A DNA stretch of 64,000 nucleotides, from contig ONAZ01000001.1 in NCBI GenBank assembly GCA_900315945.1, positions 86,701-150,700 of the forward strand. Reading direction: 5' to 3'. This DNA is from an uncultured Lachnospiraceae bacterium. Its GTDB lineage: Bacteria > Bacillota > Clostridia > Lachnospirales > Lachnospiraceae. The notes below the pieces were generated by a model, which searched no databases, was not told the origin of the DNA, and saw only the letters and a program-made list of their open reading frames with translations. Positions 44,830 through 53,847 of this stretch are shown piece by piece; the stretch's first letter is position 1; every line of letters begins with the position of its first letter. The translations under genes and the position numbers were made by a program.

Positions 44830-45642
44830 TTATAACATCTTCATATAATTGGAATACTCGCTCTTTGGAATGCCAATATACTCCATTGCCTTTTCAGCAG
44901 AACACTTGAGGTTCTTCATGAGGGCTCTTATATCCTCTGCTTTACTTTCTGTTCTACCATCTTCTCTACCAGAATCATATTTCTTCTCTGCATATCTTTC
45001 AACTGCTTCACACATAGTCTTTCTCCCTTCCTTATTCTCCTTGAAATGTTTAACTCCTTCTTCAAGTTCCTTATAATTAAATCCTTTTGTTGTTCTTTTT
45101 TTCATATCTGATATCAATCGTCCTATGTCATCATCACCCTGGTAGTCACCATTGACATATATAATATGGCTACCGTCGTTAAACATCTCTCCTGACTCAA
45201 GAGTCCTGTTTATACGATATATAGGATTACACTTGTCGAAGTAGTCATTCTCGGTGATAAATATTACATAAGAATCTTTCAATTCCTTCGGTTTCTGACT
45301 TGACATCAACATTCTTGTGTCCAACATACTGGAGTTGAACCTTGCCCGCCTCGGGTCTGCTCCATCATCTCGTCTTTGTACTTCGCAGTCAAAATAGTCA
45401 CCATTAGAATCTCTTGCAAAAATATCTAATCTAATTCCTCTACCGTCAACGAGTTCATTTTTAATGTTCCACTGTCCCTTAGATTCCACTACCTCGACAT
45501 CAGTCTGAAGAATATTTCTAATTAGAATCTGTGTAGCCTCAATGTTCTCATCAAATACCCTAGACATTAGGTCGTCATCCATTAGACACATATTGTCAAT
45601 AATAGACTCTACCTCGTTTACATACTTTTCTTTTTCACTCAT
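44830..45642 (-). CDS. Rpn-family PD-(D/E)XK nuclease (transposase-like)
   Basis: 270 residues. PDDEXK_2/Rpn type: VFDENIEATQILIRNILQTD, LDIFARDSNGDYFDCEVQRR (D...ExQ active site), RRARFNSSMLDTRML, KELKDSYVIFITENDYFD, and a KGFNYKELEEGVKHFKENKE tail. Rpn proteins promote RecA-independent recombination or act as recombination-linked endonucleases, and vary by C-terminal length. The start at 45642 is set by GGAGG eight bases upstream; an ATG two codons earlier is too close. Transcribed away from the divergent recombinase gene. Confidence 0.85.
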   Translation of the reverse strand: MSEKEKYVNEVESIIDNMCLMDDDLMSRVFDENIEATQILIRNILQTDVEVVESKGQWNIKNELVDGRGIRLDIFARDSNGDYFDCEVQRRDDGADPRRARFNSSMLDTRMLMSSQKPKELKDSYVIFITENDYFDKCNPIYRINRTLESGEMFNDGSHIIYVNGDYQGDDDIGRLISDMKKRTTKGFNYKELEEGVKHFKENKEGRKTMCEAVERYAEKKYDSGREDGRTESKAEDIRALMKNLKCSAEKAMEYIGIPKSEYSNYMKML

Positions 45643-45843
45643 AGGCATTTCCTCCTTAGTTTCATTACAGGAGTTAATACGCCTATATATAACAACTCCT
45701 GCTTATATTTTTGTGGGGTTAATAAGCAGGAATTTCTGTTTGAATATTAGAATTTTTATAATAAATAATAATTGATTAATAGAAATATTCTGCTTAAGGG
45801 TATGATAACATCATAAGGAATAAAAGACAATCGTTTTTTGTTG

Positions 45844-45871
45844 TTGATAATTATAAACTTATCACTAAATT
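45844..45871 (+). promoter_or_regulatory. Recombinase promoter candidate
   Basis: TTGATA (45844-45849), 16 bases, TAAATT (45866-45871) on the plus strand, 29-56 bases before the recombinase ATG; ribosome binding site AGGAGG at 45885-45890. Weak -10 box, so moderate support only. Confidence 0.35.
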
Positions 45872-45899
45872 CACATTTAATATCAGGAGGTAAATAACA

Positions 45900-46817
45900 A
45901 TGCTACTTACTAATTTAATAGAAGGATATCTAAGTTACTGCAAAGATATTAAACTCTTAAACAATCACACAATAAAAGCTTACAAAATAGACCTACGACA
46001 GTTTTGCCATTACTTTGATAAAGAGTGTATTGAAGCCATCACGTCAACGAAGCTTGAGTCATACATTTCTGTTCTTCATCGTAAATATAAACCACGAACT
46101 GTGAGACGAAAACTTGCTTCAATCAAAGCATTTTTTCATTACTTGGAATATAAGGATCTGATTAGAATAAATCCATTCTCTAAATTATCCATAAAATTTC
46201 GAGACCCAATCAATCTCCCAAAAACCATCCCTCTATCAACTATTGAAGCAATTCTAAAAGCCGCTTATAACGAAAAAACTATGGGTGCAACCGATAAAAG
46301 AAGGGAGGATTCTATTAGGGATATTGCAATGCTCGAGCTTCTATTTGCAACCGGAATCAGAATATCGGAGCTATGTAGTCTTACACCAAAGGATGTCGAT
46401 TTGAACAACCATATAATTCTTATTCATGGGAAAGGTATGAAAGAACGAATGATTCAGATTGAAAATTCTGACACTCTCAATGCTCTACAAAGCTACTACA
46501 AACACTTTCAAGATGCTATCGTCAACTGTAATCGTTTCTTCGCTAACAAAAAAGGAACAGCACTGTCTGACCAATCTGCCAGACGCATAATCCGACGTTA
46601 TTCCGATCTAGCTTCAGTATCTCAGCACATTACTCCTCATATGTTCCGTCATACTTTTGCTACTTCACTTATGGATGCCGGTGTAGACATAAGATACATA
46701 CAAGAACTTCTAGGACACAGTTCTTTATCTGTAACGCAAATATATACACATGTCTCTATGTCCAAGCAAAAAGAAATTCTCGCCACTAAACATCCTAGGA
46801 ATCAATTTAATATATGA
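45900..46817 (+). CDS. Tyrosine recombinase next to invertible segment
   Basis: 305 residues, complete. N-terminal SAM-like core-binding domain (about 1-90), catalytic domain with R154 (TGIRISELCS), K178 (HGKGMKERM), H247/R250 (HMFRHTFATSLMDAG), H273 (LLGHSSLS) and nucleophile Y282 (TQIYTHVS). XerC/D-sized, with no excisionase and no phage genes alongside. Its stop is five bases before the left 32-bp inverted repeat of a 4.5-kb segment, which makes it the obvious invertase for that segment. AGGAGG nine bases before the ATG. No terminator separates it from the repeat, so its transcript probably runs into whichever gene is on that side. Confidence 0.9.
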   Translation: MLLTNLIEGYLSYCKDIKLLNNHTIKAYKIDLRQFCHYFDKECIEAITSTKLESYISVLHRKYKPRTVRRKLASIKAFFHYLEYKDLIRINPFSKLSIKFRDPINLPKTIPLSTIEAILKAAYNEKTMGATDKRREDSIRDIAMLELLFATGIRISELCSLTPKDVDLNNHIILIHGKGMKERMIQIENSDTLNALQSYYKHFQDAIVNCNRFFANKKGTALSDQSARRIIRRYSDLASVSQHITPHMFRHTFATSLMDAGVDIRYIQELLGHSSLSVTQIYTHVSMSKQKEILATKHPRNQFNI

Positions 46818-46822
46818 GTATT

Positions 46823-46854
46823 AAAAGTGAAGGATAATTGTAGATTATCGGTTG
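46823..46854 (+). repeat. Left 32-bp inverted repeat (recombination site)
   Basis: Begins AAAAGTGAAGG and ends ATCGGTTG. Its centre GATAAT-TGTAG-ATTATC has two inverted arms around five bases, the layout of a tyrosine recombinase core site. Exact reverse complement of 51344-51375. Confidence 0.85.
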
Positions 46855-46868
46855 AAATAGGAGCTTTT

Positions 46869-47987
46869 ATGTCAGGACAATCCATCATAATTCCGTATCA
46901 CAGGGACAAAGAGATGATTAAATACGCAGTAAATTGTATTGTTAAGACAGTTTCCGCTGATGTGGAGATAGTTATTGTCGGTAACAACTACTTATCAGAA
47001 GAACTAGTGGTGGACTTCCCATACAGCAATGTAAAATACTATGCAATTGAAGAGAACCTATTTTATCCACGGGCAATTAACTTTGGCGTAGAGCGCTCTA
47101 ATGGTGAAATAATTACATTTGTTGATCCTGATGTATTTGTAAAAAGTGGTTGGTATGAACCACTCATAGAGGCCATCGCAAATAATGATATTGGAGCGGT
47201 TGGATGTAAGCTTATTAATCCGTCTACCGGGCGTATCATAGATTTCGGGATTTCGCATACAATGGTTAATGCCGTACACCCATTAATGGGAGAAAGGCCG
47301 TCGTTTTACCTTGCTTATGAAAACAGAAGAGTGCAGTCCATTTGCAGCGCAGTACTCACCACTAGGCGCTCTTTGTTTGAAGAAATTAACGGAATGGACA
47401 TCAATCTACCCTATACATACACGGACATAGATTATTGTTTTAGGCTCGGTGATATAGGAAAATCCACCGTAGCCTGCGCCAACTCAGTTGCATATCATAA
47501 AGGCAGCTCGGATCCCGAAAATTCCAAGTCATATTCTTTTAAATACCTCAATGCCGATAGCAAGGCTATGTTTTATAGCAAGTGGGGAGAGCGGATTCCA
47601 ATTGATTTGGGAAAATGGTTCAATATCTCCTTTTCATACTTCAGGAAGATAAATAGTGATTTTGCACGAAGGGTGTTCCTTTTAGATCTTTCAACCGTTT
47701 ATGATCGTAGCTATTATTATGGACTTCTTCACGAGCAGGGTATAGAGTTTCTTGAAAATCATGTAGTTCCGGTAAAGACAAGAGACATTGACCATCTTAC
47801 CCTGCATAAGATGGTTGCTTTTGATATAATTGAAACCGCATCACCAATACTCTATTTTGTAGACAGTTTTTTAGAACTATTTGATAACAGCCTTTGGTTT
47901 AATCACAGGGACATTTCCCGTGACTATGTTGTAGACAGAAATGGATGTGTTCATATGTTAGCCGACATCAGCAATCGTGCTTGCTAG
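46869..47987 (+). CDS. GT2-family glycosyltransferase in the invertible segment
   Basis: 372 residues from the ATG at 46869, which has AGGAG seven bases upstream; reading further upstream enters the inverted repeat. GT-A fold: SGQSIIIPYHRDKEMIKYAV, IVGNNYLSEELVVDFPYSNV, FYPRAINFGVERSNGEIITF followed by VDPDVF (the metal-binding Asp region), and DIDYCFRLGDIGKSTVACAN. The C-terminal 120 residues are not assigned. Resembles rhamnosyltransferase-type enzymes acting on surface polysaccharide. In the present orientation it follows the recombinase without a terminator, so any expression comes from read-through. Its codon and amino acid use are less AT-biased than in the glycan operon, suggesting separate origin. 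Confidence 0.85.
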   Translation: MSGQSIIIPYHRDKEMIKYAVNCIVKTVSADVEIVIVGNNYLSEELVVDFPYSNVKYYAIEENLFYPRAINFGVERSNGEIITFVDPDVFVKSGWYEPLIEAIANNDIGAVGCKLINPSTGRIIDFGISHTMVNAVHPLMGERPSFYLAYENRRVQSICSAVLTTRRSLFEEINGMDINLPYTYTDIDYCFRLGDIGKSTVACANSVAYHKGSSDPENSKSYSFKYLNADSKAMFYSKWGERIPIDLGKWFNISFSYFRKINSDFARRVFLLDLSTVYDRSYYYGLLHEQGIEFLENHVVPVKTRDIDHLTLHKMVAFDIIETASPILYFVDSFLELFDNSLWFNHRDISRDYVVDRNGCVHMLADISNRAC

Positions 47988-47989
47988 GT

Positions 47990-50900
47990 TCATACTAACA
48001 AGGGAAGATTCAGCAAGCCGTCCTGCGTCTTCAAAATACCATTTACCAAGACTGTTGACTTCTTTTCAGAGGCACAGTTTTTAATAGATCTACATTGATT
48101 AATATTTTGATTTATTTGATCCATTTTGGCTTTTCTGTTCAATGTCGTCGGTACATTTTCCATTAGTATTAGAGCTTCATTGAAACATTCTATAGCGGAA
48201 TTATATTTTTGAGCATAAAAGAAAAATATCCCTTTTAATATAAAAGAGTCCCCTACTTTCATGGGATTTTTAAGCATATCCATTGTCATCACTTCATTAA
48301 TGCAATCGTCTATCTTAGAAAAGTCTTCTTCGTCTCGTTCCAATAGCCTGCACACGATATCGAGCTTCTTCAAAAAAATGGAAAAAACAAGATGATTCCG
48401 GTCCCTGTCATTATTCAATAAGTACTCGCGTATAAGCCTAGCCGCTGTACGTGCGCCTTCCACATCCCCCTTAATCAGGCACAGCTGTGCGGTTTTTCTG
48501 TAAATGTTAAGAATTTTTGATGGAATGAGTTTTATGTCGTGAGTAAGGCATTTTCCCCATAATGATATAATTTTATTGCTGTTTTGGTTATAAGTATAGT
48601 ATAAGTAACCTAGATCAGATTCGTTCAAATATATCATCTCCTCACGCAGAGATTGATCATTTATTCTTTCTGCGTAGTACATAGATTTATTGTAAACGGT
48701 CATTATTTGGGCTTCGTTGTCATTGGAATAATCAAAATCTCGGTATACCACCATCTCTCTGTTATATATTAATGCCAGCAGTGCATTTTTCTGATCATCA
48801 TCTGGTAAGGAGACTGATGCAGCTTCCAACTCCTGCAGAAACGTCAATGCCTCATCTGTCCTTGAAACGATACGCATAGTGTCTGCATATGTATCTACAA
48901 ACACACGAAATTCATTGAATTGGTACAATACATCATAGTTCACTTTAAGAATATTTTTGTTAATGATATCAAAAAGCAACAGGGACTTTTCATATCCATA
49001 GATATTTCTGTAACTATAGCATAAATCCATGGCTAGTAATACTGCTTCAGAGTCATAAGAATCATCCTGGATTTCTTCTAGGATATATGAAATAGTACTT
49101 TTATAAATATAGTAACTGCAAACCTCTCGCTGTCTTATTGATGTAAGTACTGATGACCACTCTATAACCGCTCTCCTATGCATACTTTTCGTTTTGATTG
49201 TGCACAATGCATAAAGCAAAGGATATCTTTTAACATCGTTTATCAGTTTAGATTTAACTACTTTGTTTATTATCTGGAAATAGTTTTCTTCCTTATATCT
49301 GATACATGCTATCTCAAATTGTTCGTGAACAAACTTGAATCTTCCATTGTCTGTTTCATACAGGATATATTCACCACACAAAAGATCAAGAACACTAACA
49401 TCTAATGACAGTGTAGAAATATCATTTCTTGTCGCCTTCGGAATTAAACTTATCAAGGAGAGAATGGCGAGAACATCCTTTTCTTCCACGCCGTGATTCT
49501 CTACAAAACCCTTATATTGGGAAACCATTAGTTCATACATATCTGTTGGAAGCTTCTCAAGTGTTCTTTTAAACATATCAGGTTTGGGAATAGATGACAA
49601 CTCCTTACCATCTAGGATAATACAGGAACTGGATATAAGCTGTTTTACAACGCTCTTTATCATATATGGGTTATCGTACCGGTTCAGAATCATCCTAAGC
49701 AAAGGGACGAATTTATCGTCCTTTACTGACAGAATATTTCGAAGAAAACTTTCTGATTCATTCCTATCAAATCCCGATATTTTTAGAGAAATAAAGCAGC
49801 TGTTGTCATTATTTGCACCGGACACCATCTTCATAAGGTTTACGACACTTTCATTTCCACGCTCATAGTTGTAGGAAAATATGAAAACAGATTGATTAGG
49901 TCTTCGCATAGCATTTGCATATTCTATAAATCTTGAGAAGAACGCTATCGCTGTATCTCCATATTTCTGAAGATCATCTATAATAATCGCGGTTTTGCGC
50001 TCTGAAGCTTTTTCGGCTATTAAATGGGCTATCATATCTATAAATTTCATATCTAGCAATTTTTCTTTACCTACGCGATTTATTATATTAATTATCCTAT
50101 ATGCACGGGCAGCCCCGTCTGAACTTTCATTTTCAGAAAGTACATCATCTTCGATCATAGATGAAATATCCACAGAGGGTATATCGTAAAGAAATGCCAG
50201 AATCTCCCTAAGCAGTATTGTTATATCCTCAGATACCATATCCATAAAGCTAACTATCCTATAGCCATTGACAATTAGTTTGTCTCGCATCTCCCTTAAT
50301 AGACGGGATTTTCCTATGCCACTTCTTCCCTGTAATGCGAAACAGCAAAAACGTGTTCTATCGATTATCGTATTATTAAAGTCTTGTACACAGCTACGAT
50401 ATTCATTTCCTGTCAATTCAACCTCGTTGTTCCAAAGTAACCGCGTTTTACTAACGGGACTGTTGAATATGTTAGTTTTTCCGTTACAGGTGACTCGTAC
50501 AGATACCTGCGGAAGAAGTACAGATTCAGCAGACATAATAGGTTTAAGAGGAATTCTAATGCAAGAATTCTGAGAAGATGTCTTAATATCTATATTCTCT
50601 CTGCCTGACATCTTTGGATGCAGATTCTCAAACCATGCATTATCATCAACATCGGGAATGCTCACTAATACTTCCGCAATATCTCTGTTATCAGGAACGT
50701 CTACATAAATAATGAGCTCAAATGGTGAAAACCTGTCAAGATACTCTGTCTTTTCATATGTGTGCATTAATTCGTCATCTGTAACGGCTCCAAAAACCAC
50801 ATCTCTGACAGTATAAAAAACGACATCAATGCTACGTTCATCCTTTTCTTCATAGATTATATCTTCAGGTTTCGGCTTAAATTTACTACTTAGGGTGTCC

Positions 50901-51325
50901 TTGACTGCAAGAACCATCTCGTCTAGAAGCCTGTCATCATAAATATTTATCTCGCTATTAGTCTTTTCCGCATATAAAGCCAGTTTTTTTCGTGTATTTT
51001 TATTGATTTTAGAGTAACTAAAGAAAAGGATTTTATTTACCGAATACGCTCTGGCCATTACAAGCGTTGGAGCTATGATTTTTAACGAAATACTGTCAGA
51101 AAAATTTTTACATTCCGCCCAAATTCTTTGCCTTTCGTTTGAAAGATAGAAATCCCGGTTGTCGTCATGACTCTTTTTTGTTCTACGCCATTCTCCATAC
51201 GGAAACATCTGAATCAATAATTCTTCGACAAGATCTTCAAAGATATGTCCGTCTCTGGTGCTTTTCGTATTTATGGTTTTATTCTTTTTAAAATTGTCCC
51301 AGTAACTATCTGATAACCTTCTCAA
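47990..51325 (-). CDS. Mrr-like nuclease / STAND ATPase / TPR protein (Avs-like)
   Basis: About 1111 residues. The start is a TTG at 51325 with GGAG seven bases upstream; no ATG precedes the first conserved strand. N-terminal PD-(D/E)xK domain with DGHIFEDLVEELLIQMF, NRDFYL and IWAECKN (Asp58, Glu71 and Lys73 from the TTG). A P-loop at about 333-340 (QGRSGIGKSRLL), a Walker B near 450 (TAIIIDDLQKYGD), then STAND-type helical regions, and a C-terminal half of tetratricopeptide-like helices (e.g. GDVEGARTAARLIREYLL, YNSAIECFNEALILM). This is the order of Avs-type antiviral STAND proteins, which detect a phage protein through the repeats and unleash the nuclease. Here it sits behind a consensus promoter. 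Confidence 0.78.
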   Translation of the reverse strand: MRRLSDSYWDNFKKNKTINTKSTRDGHIFEDLVEELLIQMFPYGEWRRTKKSHDDNRDFYLSNERQRIWAECKNFSDSISLKIIAPTLVMARAYSVNKILFFSYSKINKNTRKKLALYAEKTNSEINIYDDRLLDEMVLAVKDTLSSKFKPKPEDIIYEEKDERSIDVVFYTVRDVVFGAVTDDELMHTYEKTEYLDRFSPFELIIYVDVPDNRDIAEVLVSIPDVDDNAWFENLHPKMSGRENIDIKTSSQNSCIRIPLKPIMSAESVLLPQVSVRVTCNGKTNIFNSPVSKTRLLWNNEVELTGNEYRSCVQDFNNTIIDRTRFCCFALQGRSGIGKSRLLREMRDKLIVNGYRIVSFMDMVSEDITILLREILAFLYDIPSVDISSMIEDDVLSENESSDGAARAYRIINIINRVGKEKLLDMKFIDMIAHLIAEKASERKTAIIIDDLQKYGDTAIAFFSRFIEYANAMRRPNQSVFIFSYNYERGNESVVNLMKMVSGANNDNSCFISLKISGFDRNESESFLRNILSVKDDKFVPLLRMILNRYDNPYMIKSVVKQLISSSCIILDGKELSSIPKPDMFKRTLEKLPTDMYELMVSQYKGFVENHGVEEKDVLAILSLISLIPKATRNDISTLSLDVSVLDLLCGEYILYETDNGRFKFVHEQFEIACIRYKEENYFQIINKVVKSKLINDVKRYPLLYALCTIKTKSMHRRAVIEWSSVLTSIRQREVCSYYIYKSTISYILEEIQDDSYDSEAVLLAMDLCYSYRNIYGYEKSLLLFDIINKNILKVNYDVLYQFNEFRVFVDTYADTMRIVSRTDEALTFLQELEAASVSLPDDDQKNALLALIYNREMVVYRDFDYSNDNEAQIMTVYNKSMYYAERINDQSLREEMIYLNESDLGYLYYTYNQNSNKIISLWGKCLTHDIKLIPSKILNIYRKTAQLCLIKGDVEGARTAARLIREYLLNNDRDRNHLVFSIFLKKLDIVCRLLERDEEDFSKIDDCINEVMTMDMLKNPMKVGDSFILKGIFFFYAQKYNSAIECFNEALILMENVPTTLNRKAKMDQINQNINQCRSIKNCASEKKSTVLVNGILKTQDGLLNLPLLV

Positions 51326-51343
51326 CCTAAGTCTCCAAAAAAA

Positions 51344-51375
51344 CAACCGATAATCTACAATTATCCTTCACTTTT
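51344..51375 (-). repeat. Right 32-bp inverted repeat (recombination site)
   Basis: Exact reverse complement of 46823-46854, with the same GATAAT-TGTAG-ATTATC core. It lies between the outside promoter (51391-51419) and the TTG start of the STAND gene (51325). Confidence 0.85.
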
Positions 51376-51390
51376 TACTAATACAAATTA

Positions 51391-51419
51391 ATTATATTAT
51401 TAATCTGAAATTATTTCAA
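51391..51419 (-). promoter_or_regulatory. Consensus promoter reading into the invertible segment
   Basis: On the minus strand TTGAAA (51419-51414), exactly 17 bases, TATAAT (51396-51391). The predicted start at about 51384 lies 9 bases before the right repeat. It is outside the repeats, so it stays fixed when the segment inverts. No terminator separates it from the isomerase gene upstream. Confidence 0.8.
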
Positions 51420-51442
51420 CGCAATACATCCTTTAAGTCTAT

Positions 51443-52372
51443 TTACAAATTACCCAGATAACATCCTATCCTATATATCACCCTTAGCGCATCTCCCCTA
51501 AGCTCTTCAGGGAAGGACTTAAGCACAGGTGATGTCTCGAAGCTTAACACTCCGTCGTATCCAATAGCCTTTAGTCCCTTCACGAACCCATCCCAATCGG
51601 TGCTGGGTTTGTTCTCTCTCGACCTTGTAAATGTAAAAGGCACTTGATGAAGGTCTGCCATGCCGTCATTGTCATGTATATGAAGAACCTTGAGTCTAGA
51701 CCCAAGTGTCTCAATGAATTCCCGGAAATTAATTCCTACAAGATTGGCATGTCCTGTATCAAAGCAAAAGCCCAACACTTCTGTTCCGTACTTTGCATTT
51801 ATCTCGTCTATTCTCTTAACAGCCTTGGCTGCATTGCAACACGGTCCTTCTATAATATGCGCTCCTGCGCTCTCGTATATATTCTCAATACATATTGTTA
51901 TTCCATGTTCTGCTGCGAAAGGCGCCAAAAATTCTATGAACTTCTGTGTCTCCTGCCACTCTAATTCCTCCGAGCCCAGGAACCTTGACAGTTTGAAACC
52001 ATGAATAACAATATATCTACATCCAAGATAACTGCATATCTTCATACTCTTAACTGCCATTACTTCCCGAAGATAGTCATTGAATTCCCCGGACGCAGTA
52101 GGCACATAGTTAGGATAAGGCATATGCATCTGGAATATCTCTATACCCGATTCCTCACAACCGTTCCTAAGTGGCGCAAAGTATTCATAAAGCTCTTCTT
52201 CACTTTTATCAAAGAAAGGATTCTTTTTAGTCTTGTATAAATCCTTGTTAGTAAGATATGAATGCAGGCTGAAATCAATACTTGAAAAACCAATCTCCTT
52301 AAGTCTCTTCAAGTCTTCTAATGGCTCTTCATGATTAACCGCTATACTTGACTGAACTCCGATTCGTAACAT
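51443..52372 (-). CDS. Sugar phosphate isomerase/epimerase (xylose isomerase-like TIM barrel)
   Basis: 309 residues, a single AP-endonuclease-2-type barrel. Seen: GVQSSIAVNHEEPLEDLKRL, LGCRYIVIHG, ITICIENIYE, GFCFDTGHANLVGI, VLHIHDNDGMADLHQVPF and VLSFETSP, giving the Glu/Asp/His/Glu metal set of this family. Paralogue of 17440-18711 but without the extra Rossmann module. Starts 12 bases after the ATPase gene and has AAGGAG. Close to a cytidylyltransferase-oxidoreductase fusion, matching the gene set seen around 12-21 kb. Substrate unknown. Confidence 0.84.
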   Translation of the reverse strand: MLRIGVQSSIAVNHEEPLEDLKRLKEIGFSSIDFSLHSYLTNKDLYKTKKNPFFDKSEEELYEYFAPLRNGCEESGIEIFQMHMPYPNYVPTASGEFNDYLREVMAVKSMKICSYLGCRYIVIHGFKLSRFLGSEELEWQETQKFIEFLAPFAAEHGITICIENIYESAGAHIIEGPCCNAAKAVKRIDEINAKYGTEVLGFCFDTGHANLVGINFREFIETLGSRLKVLHIHDNDGMADLHQVPFTFTRSRENKPSTDWDGFVKGLKAIGYDGVLSFETSPVLKSFPEELRGDALRVIYRIGCYLGNL

Positions 52373-52384
52373 ATTCTTCTCCTT

Positions 52385-53827
52385 CTACCAACGATTATCT
52401 TCAAACAAATCATCTAGTATAACTTGTCTACTAACTATATCACTATACATATTTTTCTTGACACCATAGGTTGTTATCATTGCAAGACCTACACCCTTTT
52501 TTGTTCCTGAAACCAAGCGAAAAGTCTCCATCTTGCGTCTCAGGCTCTTGTCATATTCTTTGTCAATGACAAATTCATCTGAAGAGAATTTCATCTCACA
52601 TATTGTAATAACTTTATCCTGGCGGTCAATTAACAAATCTATCTGTACTCCATCATATACCTCGTCAGCTTTCTTATACCATATGGAGTGTTGTGTGAGA
52701 ACTCCTCCTATCCCAAGCTTATTCTTTATCTGATAAATGTGGTCTAAACATAACTGCTCGAATGTAAATCCTCTCCATGCTATTCTCGAACTACTATCGA
52801 TACTATGACTCCAAAAATGTTCATCATTTCCGTACCCATCCTTTATAAATTTATAATAAAAGAGTGTATAATAATCGGCCAGCTGGTATAACGATTTCTT
52901 CTTTTTATTCCCCCAAAAATAATTCATTCTGACAAAATCAGAATCTATAAGATCATTTAGAATCCTTGTGAGTTCACCATTTTGTGGAAAATTAGTAATC
53001 TCTGATATCTCTTCACGGCTTAGCCCTCTACGCTTTGAACCTAATGCTTCAACGACCTTGATATACTTTTCACTAGATGAGAAAAGAGTTCTATACAAAT
53101 GCTCAAACTCATCCCAAAGCTCAGCTCGCTTCCTAAAGAAAATCGAATCTATATTCTCGTTATATGTTAGTTGGGGAGACAGTAATCTTAGATAATAGGG
53201 TATCCCGCCCATTATCATGTAGCATTCAGCTATGTTAAATCTAGGCCACTCGATACCTTTTCCCCTTAGAAAAGCTTCTGTGGTCGCGAGATTAAAAGGT
53301 CTAAGATATATCCTGCATGTTAGTCTGTTGTATAATCCACCTTTATTATGCATGATATTATCGCGAAGCCACGATGTCGCGGAACCACATACAATAAATA
53401 CAAGGTTCTTAATAGCACTTCCATGCGAATTCCAAAAATACTCAAAGGCATTAAGGAATCCAGAACGCCTTGAATCCATCCAAGGCATCTCATCAAAGAA
53501 AACCACATGCTTCTCCGTTGCCGGCAAAGACTTAATATATACATAAAGCAAATGGAATGCCTCTTGCCAATCCTTTGGTGCAGTTATTTCCTTATTTGTC
53601 TGCCCACTTAATTCATAAGCAAAATTTCTAAGCTGTACTTCTTTTGTCGCCTTGTATTCCCCTGTAAACTTAAAGTCAAATCTATTCTCAAAAAACTCGT
53701 TTACCAGAAAAGTCTTGCCCACTCTACGCCTTCCATACACAAGAACAAGTTGGGCCTCGTCACTTTCCATACAGTTTTTCAACTTTTCACATTCTTCTTC
53801 TCGTCCTATAATTTGTCCAGAATTCAT
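52385..53827 (-). CDS. P-loop ATPase with DUF234-type C-terminus
   Basis: 480 residues. N-terminal archaeal-type AAA domain: IIGREEECEKLKNCM, LVLVYGRRRVGKTFLVNEF (Walker A), HVVFFDEMPWMDSRRSGFLN (Walker B) and FIVCGSATSWLRDNI; then a winged-helix-like linker (SKRRGLSREEISEITNFPQNG). The end is a DUF234-type PD-(D/E)XK-like domain with DLLIDRQDKVITICEMKFS (D...ExK). Such proteins are common in gut anaerobes and have no settled role; involvement in phage or plasmid interaction has been suggested. Has its own consensus promoter and AGGAGG. Confidence 0.85.
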   Translation of the reverse strand: MNSGQIIGREEECEKLKNCMESDEAQLVLVYGRRRVGKTFLVNEFFENRFDFKFTGEYKATKEVQLRNFAYELSGQTNKEITAPKDWQEAFHLLYVYIKSLPATEKHVVFFDEMPWMDSRRSGFLNAFEYFWNSHGSAIKNLVFIVCGSATSWLRDNIMHNKGGLYNRLTCRIYLRPFNLATTEAFLRGKGIEWPRFNIAECYMIMGGIPYYLRLLSPQLTYNENIDSIFFRKRAELWDEFEHLYRTLFSSSEKYIKVVEALGSKRRGLSREEISEITNFPQNGELTRILNDLIDSDFVRMNYFWGNKKKKSLYQLADYYTLFYYKFIKDGYGNDEHFWSHSIDSSSRIAWRGFTFEQLCLDHIYQIKNKLGIGGVLTQHSIWYKKADEVYDGVQIDLLIDRQDKVITICEMKFSSDEFVIDKEYDKSLRRKMETFRLVSGTKKGVGLAMITTYGVKKNMYSDIVSRQVILDDLFEDNRW

Positions 53828-53847
53828 ATGTTGCCCTCCTAGACAAT

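Larger units (their letters stand above)
46823..51375. other. Invertible gene-switch segment (predicted)
   Basis: Perfect 32-bp inverted repeats at 46823-46854 and 51344-51375 enclose two convergent genes only: a GT2 transferase (plus) and an Mrr-STAND-TPR protein (minus), stops two bases apart. Both start codons are within 20 bases of their repeat and each has its own ribosome binding site inside the segment, but neither has room for a promoter inside. A consensus promoter lies just outside the right repeat. Inversion would swap the two genes between the two outer positions. Only one orientation is present here. Confidence 0.82.

Noticed and set aside
45900..46817. Tyrosine recombinase as a prophage or ICE integrase
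   Set aside because: No phage or conjugation genes, no tRNA att site and no excisionase nearby; the flanking inverted repeats fit an invertase better.
47058..47279. Minus-strand ORF inside the GT2 gene of the invertible segment
   Set aside because: Overlaps a strong GT2 domain in the other strand; no ribosome binding site.
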